Source: Pseudoips prasinana (Eukaryota > Arthropoda > Insecta > Lepidoptera > Nolidae). Taken from it: DNA of 64,000 nucleotides. Shown here one piece after another: positions 54,961 through 63,994 of this stretch. Numbering within the stretch: the first letter of the stretch is position 1; each line of letters begins with the position of its first letter. The DNA is taken from NCBI GenBank assembly GCA_951640165.1, contig OX621260.1:15642001-15706000 (forward strand). The letters run 5' to 3'. A program made the position numbers and the translations under genes. Under the pieces are notes generated by a model. It saw nothing but the letters and a program-made list of their open reading frames with translations. It made no database searches and had not been told where the DNA came from.

Positions 54961-55307
54961 TTGAACAATGAGCAATAATGAAATTTATTCAGCAAATAGC
55001 TCTTGTACTTGTCAAGCTCACAATGCAGTAGGTATATAAACATAGTAGAAACAATTAAATATAAGTAATAAGTAACAAAAAAATTATGTTAGTCCGTCCG
55101 TGCGGTCTGTCTTATCACATATTTTTAAACCATTCAATAAATATCAATTTACAAAGCTATTATTTTTAAATTTATATTTATATTAAAATTAAAGAATTGA
55201 AGACAACGAGCAGTTGACTAGTGCGGAAGGCTCTCAACCAGTAGTGTAATTTAAGCGACTAAGCTAAGACCAACCATGGTTAGCCAAATAATTTTAATAG
55301 TTGGTGC

Positions 55308-55662
55308 TTAAGGGGCCTTTTACAGCCACTAGCGCCGCCAATCGAAAAAATGTCATAACTCTTAAATAGAATCAAAAATACAAAATGTGGTCTATTATTA
55401 CTGTAGAAAAGGCAATGACGTAATGTTATAACACATTGTCAACACTTGAAATATAGCTGTTTAGCTAAATCGTGCATTTGTAACAAAAACGGCCGTTTAT
55501 TTAGCTAAACAGCTATATTTCAAGTGTTGATAAGGTGTTATACAATTACGTTATTGCCTTTTCCACAGTAATAATAGAACATATTTTGTATTTTTGATTC
55601 TATTTACGAGTTATGACATTTTTTCGATTGGCGGCGCTAGTGGACTGTAATAAGCCTCTTAA
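55308..55662. mobile_element. 347-bp foldback element with TTAA flanks
   Basis: TTAA stands at 55308-55311 and 55659-55662. Between them about 150-base arms pair almost fully: AGCCACTAGCGCCGCCAATC against GATTGGCGGCGCTAGTGG, AGAAAAGGCAATGACGTAAT against its complement, AACACTTGAAATATAGCTGT against ACAGCTATATTTCAAGTGTT. The loop is near 55470-55495. A TTAA duplication is typical of piggyBac-type elements, but the ends GGGGCC/GGCCTC-like are not canonical. Confidence 0.8.
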
Positions 55663-55896
55663 AGAGGTAAAAAAGAATCAAGTCACAAACGGACACGCTA
55701 TCAGAGTTATGATATTGATATAGATTCTAGTTATGATAGATATTTGGTACAGTAAATATTAGGCAACTGATAGATTTAAAGAAAATTATGCGCTCCAGAT
55801 GTTGTTTACAGTGGACTTGATAAAATTATAATAAATATAATTATGAACTGATCTTGACCTGAATAATATGTGAGCGTTTTGACAGTAGGTTATTTA

Positions 55897-55945
55897 ATGT
55901 GAAATTATATACGTCAGACAATGTCTGACGTATATAATTTCACAT
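55897..55945. repeat. 49-bp perfect palindrome
   Basis: ATGTGAAATTATATACGTCA then GACA, one central A, then the exact complement. 24-base arms. Confidence 0.85.
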
Positions 55946-56269
55946 ATTAACAATTTATAGACTTGAATTGAATGATGTTCTATCATTTACCAATATACGC
56001 AAAAATTGCTGTTTTAAAAATCTTGCAATGTTTTTAATGCCTTTTTTGATATAGCAATGTTTATTAGTAGCAATAATTGATTTAAATAAGCGTCGATCAG
56101 TCCCTTTGCCAAATCACTAACAACGGATTGGTGGTGCCCCATGGCCCGAGCGTTTAAACTTCCAATAATAAGCATTGCCATACGAAATGGCGGTACCTAT
56201 AGATGTGGATGTTTAGCAGATTTTTTAATGCTCAGTCGATATTATTGCTAATAATAAATTAACTATCCA

Positions 56270-56420
56270 ATGTATTTTTAAATACATACACATTTTAGAT
56301 AATTAATATCCAGACTAAAAAATAATCGTGATCACACAAAGATGTGTTCTGGATGAGAAATGAACCCAAAACCTCTGATTTAGCAGTCAGGGTCACTAAC
56401 CAATTGACCAACCGGCCAGA
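56270..56420 (-). mobile_element. SINE fragment
   Basis: TGTGTTCTGGATGAGAAATG then ACCCAAAACCTCTGATTTAG and GGTCACTAACCAATTGACCA read as the complement of a tRNA-derived head; ATACACATTTTAGATAATTA leads in. Confidence 0.45.
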
Positions 56421-56870
56421 CAAATCCAAAATTAAATTAATGTTTTCAATTTAGAATTAGAACAAGAAGTTCCCTAATTTTTCGATTTTATATAATTTTT
56501 TGTAAGATAAGGATAAAGTAAGAAAAAAAATGTATGTTTAATAAAACAGTAGTCATTGTGAATAAATAAATATCATTAATAAGAATACGTAATTTAATAT
56601 TTTATTCTGAAAATAATTAATTTTGCCCACCGACAAGATTCAAATCTAAATTTTGGACCTTCTAAAGCTAAATATAGCTGTAATAGCTGTGGCTTGAACT
56701 CCCAATGGTTGCCCTCAGGTATTAGTCGCTTAAATTAAGCTACTGGTTAAGAGCCTTCTGCGCTAGCCAAATACTCTATGCCTATAATTCTTTAATTTTA
56801 ATATATGTAAGTAGAACTAAATTTCAAAATAATAGATTAGTAACTTATTATTTAAGGATTTAAGAAAATA

Positions 56871-57016
56871 TCCTACTAGTATTATACAGGTGAAAGTTTG
56901 TGAGTGTGTATGTTTGTTACTTCTACACGTTACGGCACAAGTTAGCTGACACCCTGGATTTACACATAAGCTATAATTTAAAATTTAATGCGGGTAACAC
57001 CGCGGGGCACAGCTAG
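56871..57016 (+). mobile_element. Helitron-like element, short
   Basis: Starts TCCTACTAGTATTATACAGG after A and ends ACACCGCGGGGCACAGCTAG before T. 146 bp. Confidence 0.75.
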
Positions 57017-57165
57017 TATGTTATAAAACAGACGACACGGACGGGCAAATTATTTTTTTAGTAATTTTTATACTGTATTCGACTATGTTTATGTACTGTA
57101 TTGTGAGCTTGACAAGTACAAGTGTATGTTAATACCCAAGTGCTGTATAAATTTCACTATTTCAT

Positions 57166-57604
57166 TACTATCATGATGTCCAGCATACATACATAAATTA
57201 CGTATAAAATTAATTTAATGAACATTTTTAATTACCTTGCAAATTAAGCCTACTCAGAACACATTTGAATACTGCCAAGCCAAAATTCAAACCTTCATAC
57301 ATATTCAAGCTCATAAATAAAATTATAATTAAAAATAATCACAATATAGTCCGAACATATAAAATGTCTTTTTAATTAATTAACAAGGTATCACGGCATA
57401 TAACATGGGTTTATATGTTGGAACTATGTAATCTATTTTATAGGCATCATTTAATCGTGGACAAGGTTGCTGGGCGCGCCGTGTATACCAACATCGAGGA
57501 AATTAACCGTAATAAGTAGTCGAAGTAATAAAACTAATTTCTTTGTCATTCCAACAAGGTTCTGCCCTAATACACACCTTAAATATTATGGTTATTACAC
57601 TTTT
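57166..57604. other. intron, nothing firm
   Basis: AT-rich; no gene recognised. Confidence 0.4.
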
Positions 57605-58172
57605 GGAACGAAGTTCCTTATCGCACGTTGTGAAAGGGGGCTAGACGGAAAAAATTCTTACGAAAAGTTATCACGACACTTTTTGCAGCTGTGCGGCGTG
57701 CGCATTTTCTCTGTCTGTCTCTCTCTCTCTCTCTTATAGAAAGCAAGCCAGATATTTTCATTTCTATTTCGCATTGAACAGCGTGGTGTCGCGACGATTA
57801 TTTTTGTTGAGTTACAGTTACAGGTTTTTGTACATCTATACATATAATAAAATCGTAGGAAAGTCGAAACTGTACATTGAATATTTTTTTAAAAGGATGC
57901 TTGGGTCGTGATCTACAATCAATATCAAAGCCAAAAATATAGTTTTTAGAATTTTTGTCTGTTTGTCTGTATGTATGTCCGGGATAAACTCAAAAAGTAC
58001 TTCATGGATTTACTTAAAATTTTGCGTGAATATTACTAAGAGGTCAACATATAGGCTACATATTATCACGCTATCACCTACGGGGGAGGAGCTGTGATAA
58101 TTTATAAACATTTAACGCGGGTAAAAGCGCGGGGCACAGCTAGTAATAAATAATAAGAAATAACTTCGTTCC
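57605..58172. mobile_element. Rpt-F, second copy, split by a Helitron
   Basis: GGAACGAAGTTCCTTATCGC starts the copy and TAACTTCGTTCC ends it, inverted relative to 8947-9202. A (CT)n run lies at 57716-57735. Confidence 0.75.
57835..58143 (+). mobile_element. Helitron-like element with paralogous empty site
   Basis: Begins TCTATACATATAATAAAATC at 57835 after A; ends GCGCGGGGCACAGCTAG at 58143 before T. The uninterrupted Rpt-F at 8947-9202 shows the sequence before insertion: a TACAT-type junction, A on one side and T on the other. 309 bp, no coding capacity. Confidence 0.85.
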
Positions 58173-58204
58173 ATCCGGGTGTCCCTTAACACCTCTCAAG
58201 TGTT

Positions 58205-58455
58205 TTTTCATGGCAGGGGTATGCCTACGCATGCCACCCGCAAAAAATGTCTGCGGGTGGGTATGTCGGACTCGCACCGACTAAACCTACCTGCCGTGGA
58301 CTTCTCTTAGCACCTGATGGGGGAGCCTCGGGAACGCGGATATGCTACTCCGGTGCCCCCCTTTTGCGCCATGCCCCAGATGGTCGGGACATGGCCCTGG
58401 GATGGCTCTGGATTGCCCTTCCTTATTGCCGACTTATGGTTATTACACTGTAATA
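58205..58455 (-). repeat. Rpt-E, second copy
   Basis: ATGCCACCCGCAAAAAATGT, GACTAAACCTACCTGCCGTG and CACCTGATGGGGGAGCCTCG are the complement of 6585-6775. Confidence 0.6.
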
Positions 58456-58460
58456 AGAAT

Positions 58461-58779
58461 GTCCTCCTAGCCGAATATCGGCCACGGTCGCCAGTCTCAA
58501 TAGAGTTTAGCCATATGTGCGGGACATATTATAGTGCACAAGCGTGTGCGCAAACATAGGAGCACTTTCTATTCCATCACTCTCATGATCCGATGGGACG
58601 CCTAGCGACACGACCAGAAAGAGGTAAGGTACCGGGCCGACGTGTTTACGAGCTCTCCGAGGCAAGGGATTATAATACCGCCAACTCCCAGACATCGGGC
58701 TGGTGTTGAGAAATTTTGAAAATTTAAAAATCACTTTAGGTCCGACGCGGGATTTGAACGCAGGGCCTCGTTCATTGAC
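58461..58779 (-). mobile_element. SINE-2 copy
   Basis: CTCCTAGCCGAATATCGGCC, TCTATTCCATCACTCTCATG, TACCGCCAACTCCCAGACAT and GATTTGAACGCAGGGCCTCG run in the same order as 7450-7805. Confidence 0.7.
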
Positions 58780-58850
58780 ACAAATAACTGTCCTGGGTGG
58801 GAATCGAACGACATGCGGCGTGAAGGGCAAGTACTACACTACCGGACGGC
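58780..58850 (-). mobile_element. SINE-1 head fragment
   Basis: CTGTCCTGGGTGGGAATCGA and ACATGCGGCGTGAAGGGCAA are the complement of the SINE-1 head. Confidence 0.6.
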
Positions 58851-58924
58851 CCCTCAATCCACAATGTCGTGTCAATAAGCTTTTTATATTCGTAAAGGCT
58901 TTTAGAAGGATTTCGCTTACAGCT

Positions 58925-59120
58925 AGATTCTCTCACCGGTCCGTAATCGGCGAGGTTAAGCAACTGGCTCGCGGTCAGTCCATAGAAGGGTGACCACCCT
59001 TTAATTTCTGAGCGGCTACATGCATCCGAGGACACGTCAAACTGTCGGTCCAAGTTATAGTCATTAGACAACAATCGTTAAGCCATGTCAGAGATCTAGT
59101 GGGCGGTTTGAACAACTCTG
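58925..59120 (+). repeat. Rpt-X copy
   Basis: GGCGAGGTTAAGCAACTGGC, TCGCGGTCAGTCCATAGAAG and GTTAAGCCATGTCAGAGATC match 50670-50905. Confidence 0.65.
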
Positions 59121-59244
59121 ACACTAATTATTTAACCATTTACAATGCAGTAGGTATATTTCTAATTTATTGGTTTTAGCTAATAGAGTTCAAAATGTGG
59201 TGGTTAGTATATCCCCACTGCCCGGGAAAGGGTATTAATAACCA

Positions 59245-59398
59245 CAATATTCCTAAGTTGAGCGAGAAAAGACTTTTGTATTCAATTTTCCAAAGAGACG
59301 TGGCTTTTGAGACTTCTCGGCGGTGATTTTGTCTGGTCGCTAATATAGGTTATGTTATATAGGTTAATATAGGTTATGTTACCTATATTAGCGACCAT
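59245..59398. repeat. Rpt-I, copy 1, with terminal hairpin
   Basis: CAAAGAGACGTGGCTTTTGA and TCTGGTCGCTAATATAGG match 60600-60660. The end folds: TGGTCGCTAATATAGGT (59334-59350) against ACCTATATTAGCGACCA (59381-59397). It ends 43 bases below the donor of the TM1-TM2 exon. Confidence 0.65.
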
Positions 59399-59440
59399 AT
59401 CTTAAGAAAGAAAGAAGAAAGAGGATTTCAGTCAACTTAC

Positions 59441-59632
59441 CTACAGCTAAGCATCCAGACATATTAGCGCCGATTTTACCGACATGGAGCTTCAGATAGG
59501 CCAGGACAGGGTATGCGACTATCAGCCCTCCGCAGTATGCCATCAGACACATGCCATGCAAGTTCCGGAGCTCAGGAATGAACGCGTACACGATGAATGT
59601 AGCCAGGAGGAATGGCACTGACAGCAGAAGAC
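59441..59632 (-). CDS. Mth-like GPCR, exon with TM1-TM2
   Basis: Acceptor TTTCAG lies just above 59632 and donor GTAAGT at 59440. The exon finishes a split codon with GT, then encodes 63 residues. Helix 1 starts LLLSVPFLLATFIVYAF, the first intracellular loop contains ELRNLHG, and helix 2 runs MCLMAYCGGLIVAYPVLAYL. It ends at SGCLAV plus one base, where Cys 61 is the conserved extracellular cysteine before helix 3. The transcript upstream must supply the extracellular domain. The ORF that continues upstream of the acceptor has no similarity and is intron. Loop and helix spacing match Drosophila Methuselah. Confidence 0.9.
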
Positions 59633-59812
59633 CTGAAACAAATATTGTATTGTAATTTAAATACTGGTTTCCGCTTGGTTTTTGAGAATGAAAATAAACA
59701 GTGTTATAATTTGCCGTGCTGGTGTAGAATGCTCTAAGAGCGGCAATAATGTTCCACGGCGAGTGCTCCAAATACGCGTACTGGTCTTTGGTGTATTCGC
59801 AAAGTCTTCGAG

Positions 59813-59849
59813 AATTCCACTATTTGTGTTAATATCAAATAGTGGAATT
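59813..59849. repeat. hairpin, 14-bp stem
   Basis: AATTCCACTATTTG and CAAATAGTGGAATT with a 9-base loop. Confidence 0.6.
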
Positions 59850-59949
59850 GGCTCCTCGCAAACGTCTTTCAGCAGTTTTTTCAGCCGTGTGGTTTTCGGC
59901 TTAAAAAGAAAATCAGGACCACCAATAAAAGGCGACTAAGGGATACGAC

Positions 59950-60110
59950 AGGTAGTCGGGCAGCAGCTTCACCTGTGTCCTTTAGCTAGCACCGAACTGA
60001 GGTCGCCAACTCACATGCCAAGACCGGTAACTTCGGCAAATCCGTCCAAATGTCAACATTACAGGAACCTTTGGGAGAGGCTATGTCCACCAGTGGAGGA
60101 AATCAGGCTG
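59950..60110 (+). mobile_element. RTE-like 3' end or SINE tail
   Basis: GAGGTCGCCAACTCACATGC, AGGAACCTTTGGGAGAGGCT and AATCAGGCTGATGTTGTGAT parallel 30520-30655. Confidence 0.5.
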
Positions 60111-60549
60111 ATGTTGTGATACGTGTTTCCTCCGACATGATGTCCTTCAAACGAGGCATGAAGAGTCTAGTGAGCCAGCAAGAGCAGGGTTATGGTGGCT
60201 TGTGTTATTACGTACATCTTTGGTACTACTACCTACCTTGCTGCATCTCCTCACAGTTGGGCTTCTAAAGAATCTAAGTGAGGAGCTATTTCTTACTTTC
60301 ATTTTGCTATACGAACGTGCTACTCTTTTTCCTCTTTTCTTTGGTTTTTAAGTCGTAATTTTTTTTCTGATATTTCAATAACATTCTTGTCTAGAATGTC
60401 ATTGTGTTAAGTAATGGTAGCAGCAGTTATATTACGGAAATCCATGATGGTAAAAAAATCATAAGTTAAAAAAAAAATTGGCCATAAACCATTGTCTATT
60501 TTTGTATGCAGCGAACATCATGTGACTAACGGAACGGATCCTTAAATAA
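60111..60549. other. nothing firm
   Basis: No gene or recognisable receptor exon. Confidence 0.35.
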
Positions 60550-60670
60550 ATCAAAACAATATCCCTAAATTGATGGAGGAAAAACTTTTGTAATCAATTT
60601 TCTAAAGAGACGTGGCTTATGAGACGTCGTCGGTGACCTTGTCTGGCCGCTAATATAGGTATTATTACCT
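60550..60670. repeat. Rpt-I, copy 2
   Basis: TAAAGAGACGTGGCTTATGA and TCTGGCCGCTAATATAGGTA, then a short hairpin AATATAGGT-ATT-ATTACCTATATT. Confidence 0.6.
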
Positions 60671-61216
60671 ATATTTCTAAGAATTAATTGTGCTACTGTT
60701 TATTCTTGAAGTATATTTTTATCATAAAGTCTAGTGTTTCTTTTATCCTTCTTTTAGGAGGAGCGTCTGTCTCTCTTGACGTGGCCAAGAACTATAGTTT
60801 ACCACTCCGTTTTGTTTAGGTTTGTCAGGATTGTTGTTCAGCAGAATAGGTACTTAATTGTTTTGTTCTATGGTTATCTTTACTCGAATATTCCTTATTT
60901 CTTTATCTCCTTCTGATATTCGTATTTATTGTCATAAAAGATACTCTAACAGCTGTTCTTTTAATATGCTTTCTGGTCTTACTTCGATTTTGGATAATGA
61001 GTAAGTTCTTAGATTTAAAATTAGGAAAAACGATTTTATGCTTGCGTTTTTAAAGAAAATAATTTATTACTTACGATTAAAGATACGTTTTGTGCAAATA
61101 TTACTCTTAATATACAGAGACGCGAAAACGTGCAACTGCAAGAGGTCTAGGAGGGGGGAGGGGTGGTTCATACAGATGTTATAGTGGCATGTAAAAGAAT
61201 GTAACTGGCATTCAAT
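60671..61216. other. nothing firm
   Basis: AT-rich; a GGAGGGGGGAGGGGTGG patch at 61150-61166. No receptor exon found on the minus strand. Confidence 0.35.
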
Positions 61217-61351
61217 CCTTACTAATATAATAAATACGGAAGTAACTCTGTCGGTCTGTCTTTCACGCCAAAACTACTGAACTGATTTAAATGAAATTTA
61301 GTATACAAATTCAATATAATATCTGTATTATATTGGATTTGTATACTAAAT
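61217..61351 (+). mobile_element. Helitron 5' part ending in a hairpin
   Basis: TCCTTACTAATATAATAAAT matches the start of 19850-20363. At 61296-61321 and 61326-61351 a 26-base inverted repeat with one mismatch (ATTTAGTATACAAATTCAAT...) duplicates the element's own sequence in inverse. Confidence 0.6.
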
Positions 61352-61359
61352 ATACTGGG

Positions 61360-61742
61360 CGGCTTGAACAACTCTAACACCAAGGTAACCACTGCCTTCA
61401 CGATAAGTAAGTAAGATATTTCAATTAGTAATGTAAATTATTATTATTATTGTTATTATTATTATAGTAGTTTAGGGTCATATGAATACTTACTTACTTA
61501 TCGTATGGGCAGTTGTTGCCCTGGTGTCAGAGTTGCTCAGGCCTCCCAGTAGGCCTCTGAAGTGCCTTAACGATTTTTGTCTAATGACTACAACCGGGAC
61601 CGACAGCTTAACGTGCCCTCCGAAGCACGGTGACGCATAGTAATTAAACCACTTTGGCGGTCACCCATCTATGGACTGACCGCGAACCTAAATGCTTAAC
61701 CTAGCCGATCACTTGCGGTCCGGTAAGAGCATCTAGCTATGA
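61360..61742. repeat. Rpt-X, inverted pair
   Basis: 61360-61410 is a plus-strand end (CTTGAACAACTCTAACACCA; TAACCACTGCCTTCACGATA). 61485-61742 is a long minus-strand copy (CAACCGGGACCGACAGCTTA; CTATGGACTGACCGCGAACC). Confidence 0.65.
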
Positions 61743-61756
61743 GTGCGTATGTGTCA

Positions 61757-62057
61757 TATAAATAAATATAATAAAAGCGTTGGAAAGTCAAAACTGTATA
61801 CTTTGAATATTTTTTCGAAAGGATACTTGGGGCGTGATCTGCAATCGATATTGATGGCAAAAATATGTTTTTTTAATTTTTGGCTGTTGTCCGGGCTAAA
61901 CTCAAAAAGTACTGCATGGATTTACTTCAAACTTTGCATGAATATTACTAAGAGGTCGGGTCAATATATAAGTATGCTACATATTATCACGCTATCATCT
62001 ACGGGGGAGAAGCTGTGATAATTTATAAAATTTAACGCGGGTTAAACCGCGGGGCAT
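61757..62057 (+). mobile_element. Helitron-like element, 3' tip lost
   Basis: GCGTTGGAAAGTCAAAACTG, ATCACGCTATCATCTACGGG and ACGCGGGTTAAACCGCGGGG follow the 25886-26204 family; the CACAGCTAG tip is replaced by CATCAAAAG. Confidence 0.7.
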
Positions 62058-62373
62058 CAAAAGCAAGGAACCTTCGATTTGCAAGTCTGTTTTATTTCTG
62101 TTAACTTTACACATATATAATAAATAGTATGCAACGTTGTTTGCTGGTCATTCGAATCAAAATGCAGACACTCAAATATTCGTAATAGCTCATTAACCCG
62201 ACAGAGATGGCCGCCTATATAACTTTATTACTTACCAGTAAATTATATGTTGGCAAACAGCCCTCGTCCGGCACACGTCTAACTTTATAGGCTATCAAAT
62301 ATCAAAACAATATTGGCAAAATATATATTGTAAGGGTTTTTAAGATCGCTGAGGTGTCACGTGGGACTTTGTC

Positions 62374-62774
62374 TATACAACATGTAACGTAATTAACGCA
62401 CTTCCTGAAAATAGTTTGTTCAGAATCCTTTACTGAATCGATTTATAAAATTTTTAATATAGGTAATTTTTTATTCCAAAATAATTAAACTACGGAAATT
62501 ATTGTCATATCAACCCTGTACAATCAAAACCAATTGAAATGGACCTTAAGTCAAAGTAATAAGACTTATAAATCGCAGTTTTATTTGTATTCATACAAAT
62601 TCCATCAATCAATACAAAATAAAGAAAAATAAACTTTATTCCAAGAAAATAATTTAGTAAATAACAATGCATATACATGTGAAATAAAAAATTCAGTGTA
62701 TATGATATGATTACAACATAAGATTCTAATTGGGGTGTCTGAGGGTGTGCGTTAATTACGTTACATGTTGTATA
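62374..62774. mobile_element. 401-bp element with 27-bp perfect TIRs
   Basis: TATACAACATGTAACGTAAT then TAACGCA at 62374-62400 is the exact complement of 62748-62774. The interior is AT-rich and non-coding. Outermost TATA may include the target duplication. Confidence 0.75.
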
Positions 62775-63289
62775 TAATACACGTTGAATATTTGACTATA
62801 CACTTACAGCTACTGCCTTTTCTGGAAGAGATTGCTTCAAAGCAATAAGACCGCCGATTGTACCTGTATTTGCTTATTTGTAAGACATGTATTGTTTCTT
62901 TTGGTGCAATAAAGTGTACTCTATCTATATAATAAACTATAGGTACTTTCTCAATTCAATTCTCAATTATTTATTGCATTCCACAATGTATGTATAAAAG
63001 TTGGTAGTTTTAATAAGGTTTGTATCAATTGTGGACCTTGCAGGGTACAGCAATAATTTAGGAGAGAGGAGGAAGAGTGTATTATTATTAATTGGATATT
63101 TAAATAATAAACTAATAGCTAAATAAGCTAATACTAAAACCTTTTTTTTAATTTGATTAAAATAAATAAATAAAATATTCACAATTAAGTTAATTAGCTG
63201 AAGAATGTGTAAACATATTCTATAATAAAATATACTCTATTATTAAATTACATAATGAGGTTTGTATTATATTTTATAACTATACTTAA
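62775..63289. other. nothing firm
   Basis: Very AT-rich; a minus-strand 71-codon frame (62967-63182) is low complexity. Confidence 0.35.
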
Positions 63290-63600
63290 GCTTTGTCTAT
63301 ATATATATATGGCGAGTCAACGGTGCCTCGCTCTCCATAGATAATACACTTAACTATCGCTCTCTTTTGAGACCAGACATCGAGGTGTGCGGAAGCACCT
63401 CGGAAGCACCTCTGCCGGTTGACATATCGATTTATCTTAAGCTCAAGTGTAGTGTTTATTGCAGTGGTTACTGTATTAGTCGTTGTACGTGATTTGTCAT
63501 AAGAAAATTGTTGTTGATTTCTAAATGATTTATTCTGAAGTGTGAATAAACCTCTTTTTTATGATGAAATCCTTTTAATTCCTAAAAGTATTTTATGTTT
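63290..63600 (+). other. promoter/terminator-like segment, possible solo LTR
   Basis: A TATATATATAT run at 63300-63310 is followed by GGCGAGTCAACGGTGCCTCG, a GC-richer stretch with GAAGCACCTCGGAAGCACCT, and a polyadenylation word AATAAA at 63545-63550. A TATA-like start and nearby poly(A) signal fit an LTR, but I cannot define TG...CA ends or a duplication. Confidence 0.25.
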
Positions 63601-63624
63601 TATTTTAATAGACCAGGCCCACTG

Positions 63625-63790
63625 TCATCACCCCTTCTCATCCCGAGGGGGGCGTAGAAATCGTCCCGAGGGAAAACATATCAGAAAACGGGCAGCAGCG
63701 TTTTTCTGTGAACTATGACCATCCAACTCATCGCCAACCCGTCTGCCAAGCGTGGCGATTATGGTATATCCCTCCATTCTATGGGTAGGC
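63625..63790 (+). mobile_element. Rpt-D copy
   Basis: CCCGAGGGGGGCGTAGAAAT, CGGGCAGCAGCGTTTTTCTG and TGCCAAGCGTGGCGATTATG match 3158-3390 and 41455-41665. Confidence 0.6.
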
Positions 63791-63842
63791 TGTCATGATG
63801 AGACCAGGTCCACACAAGGGAAATTAATACCCGCGTCGCGGG

Positions 63843-63994
63843 GGTACGTCACAAACTTATAATTGACGGACACAAATTACATACAGACTCAGAAAAACTA
63901 TTTATGGGTCACATAAATATTTTTCATGCGCGGGAATCGAACCCCGGACACGAGTGGTCGAGGCGACTGTCATAACCGCTGCGCCACACGTGAA
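63843..63994 (-). mobile_element. SINE-3 copy, nearly complete
   Basis: On the minus strand it reads GTGTGGCGCAGCGGTTATGA (A-box side), GGGGTTCGATTCCCGCGCAT (B box), then TATGTGACCCATAAATAG and TCTGAGTCTGTATGTAATTT. Confidence 0.7.

Larger units (their letters stand above)
54980..57165. repeat. 2.2-kb region bounded by ~300-bp inverted arms
   Basis: Left arm 54980-55292 and right arm 56690-57165 are diverged inverted copies. Anchors: CTTGTACTTGTCAAGCTCAC (55012) against GTGAGCTTGACAAGTACAAG (57103), GTCCGTCCGTGCGG against its complement near 57030, and AGGCTCTCAACCAGTAG against CTACTGGTTAAGAGCCT (56740). The right arm is broken by a Helitron at 56871-57016. The interior holds a 347-bp foldback, a 49-bp palindrome and a SINE. 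Confidence 0.75.
11936..59632 (-). other. Mth-like GPCR gene, six 3' exons (5' part outside)
   Basis: The six exons give about 315 residues containing the entire seven-helix domain of a Methuselah-like receptor, a plasma-membrane G-protein coupled receptor family of insects. Intron lengths in transcript order are 15101, 17739, 5461, 4374 and 4075 bases, with phases 1, 2, 1, 2, 2. Every junction restores a codon and every intron is GT-AG. Family marks include RNLHG after helix 1, FDIWRTFSGYRG after helix 3, a Cys near helix 3 (residue 61) paired in the family with the Cys before helix 5 (CWFVDW), and KLFMVMGVNW in helix 6. The Mth ectodomain, normally about 180-200 residues, has no exon I can recognise in 59633-64000. 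Ligand and paralogue cannot be named from this. Confidence 0.9.

Noticed and set aside
59388..59771. 127-codon minus-strand ORF as a complete protein
   Set aside because: Only 59632-59441 has receptor similarity and it is bounded by good splice sites; the extensions are intron.
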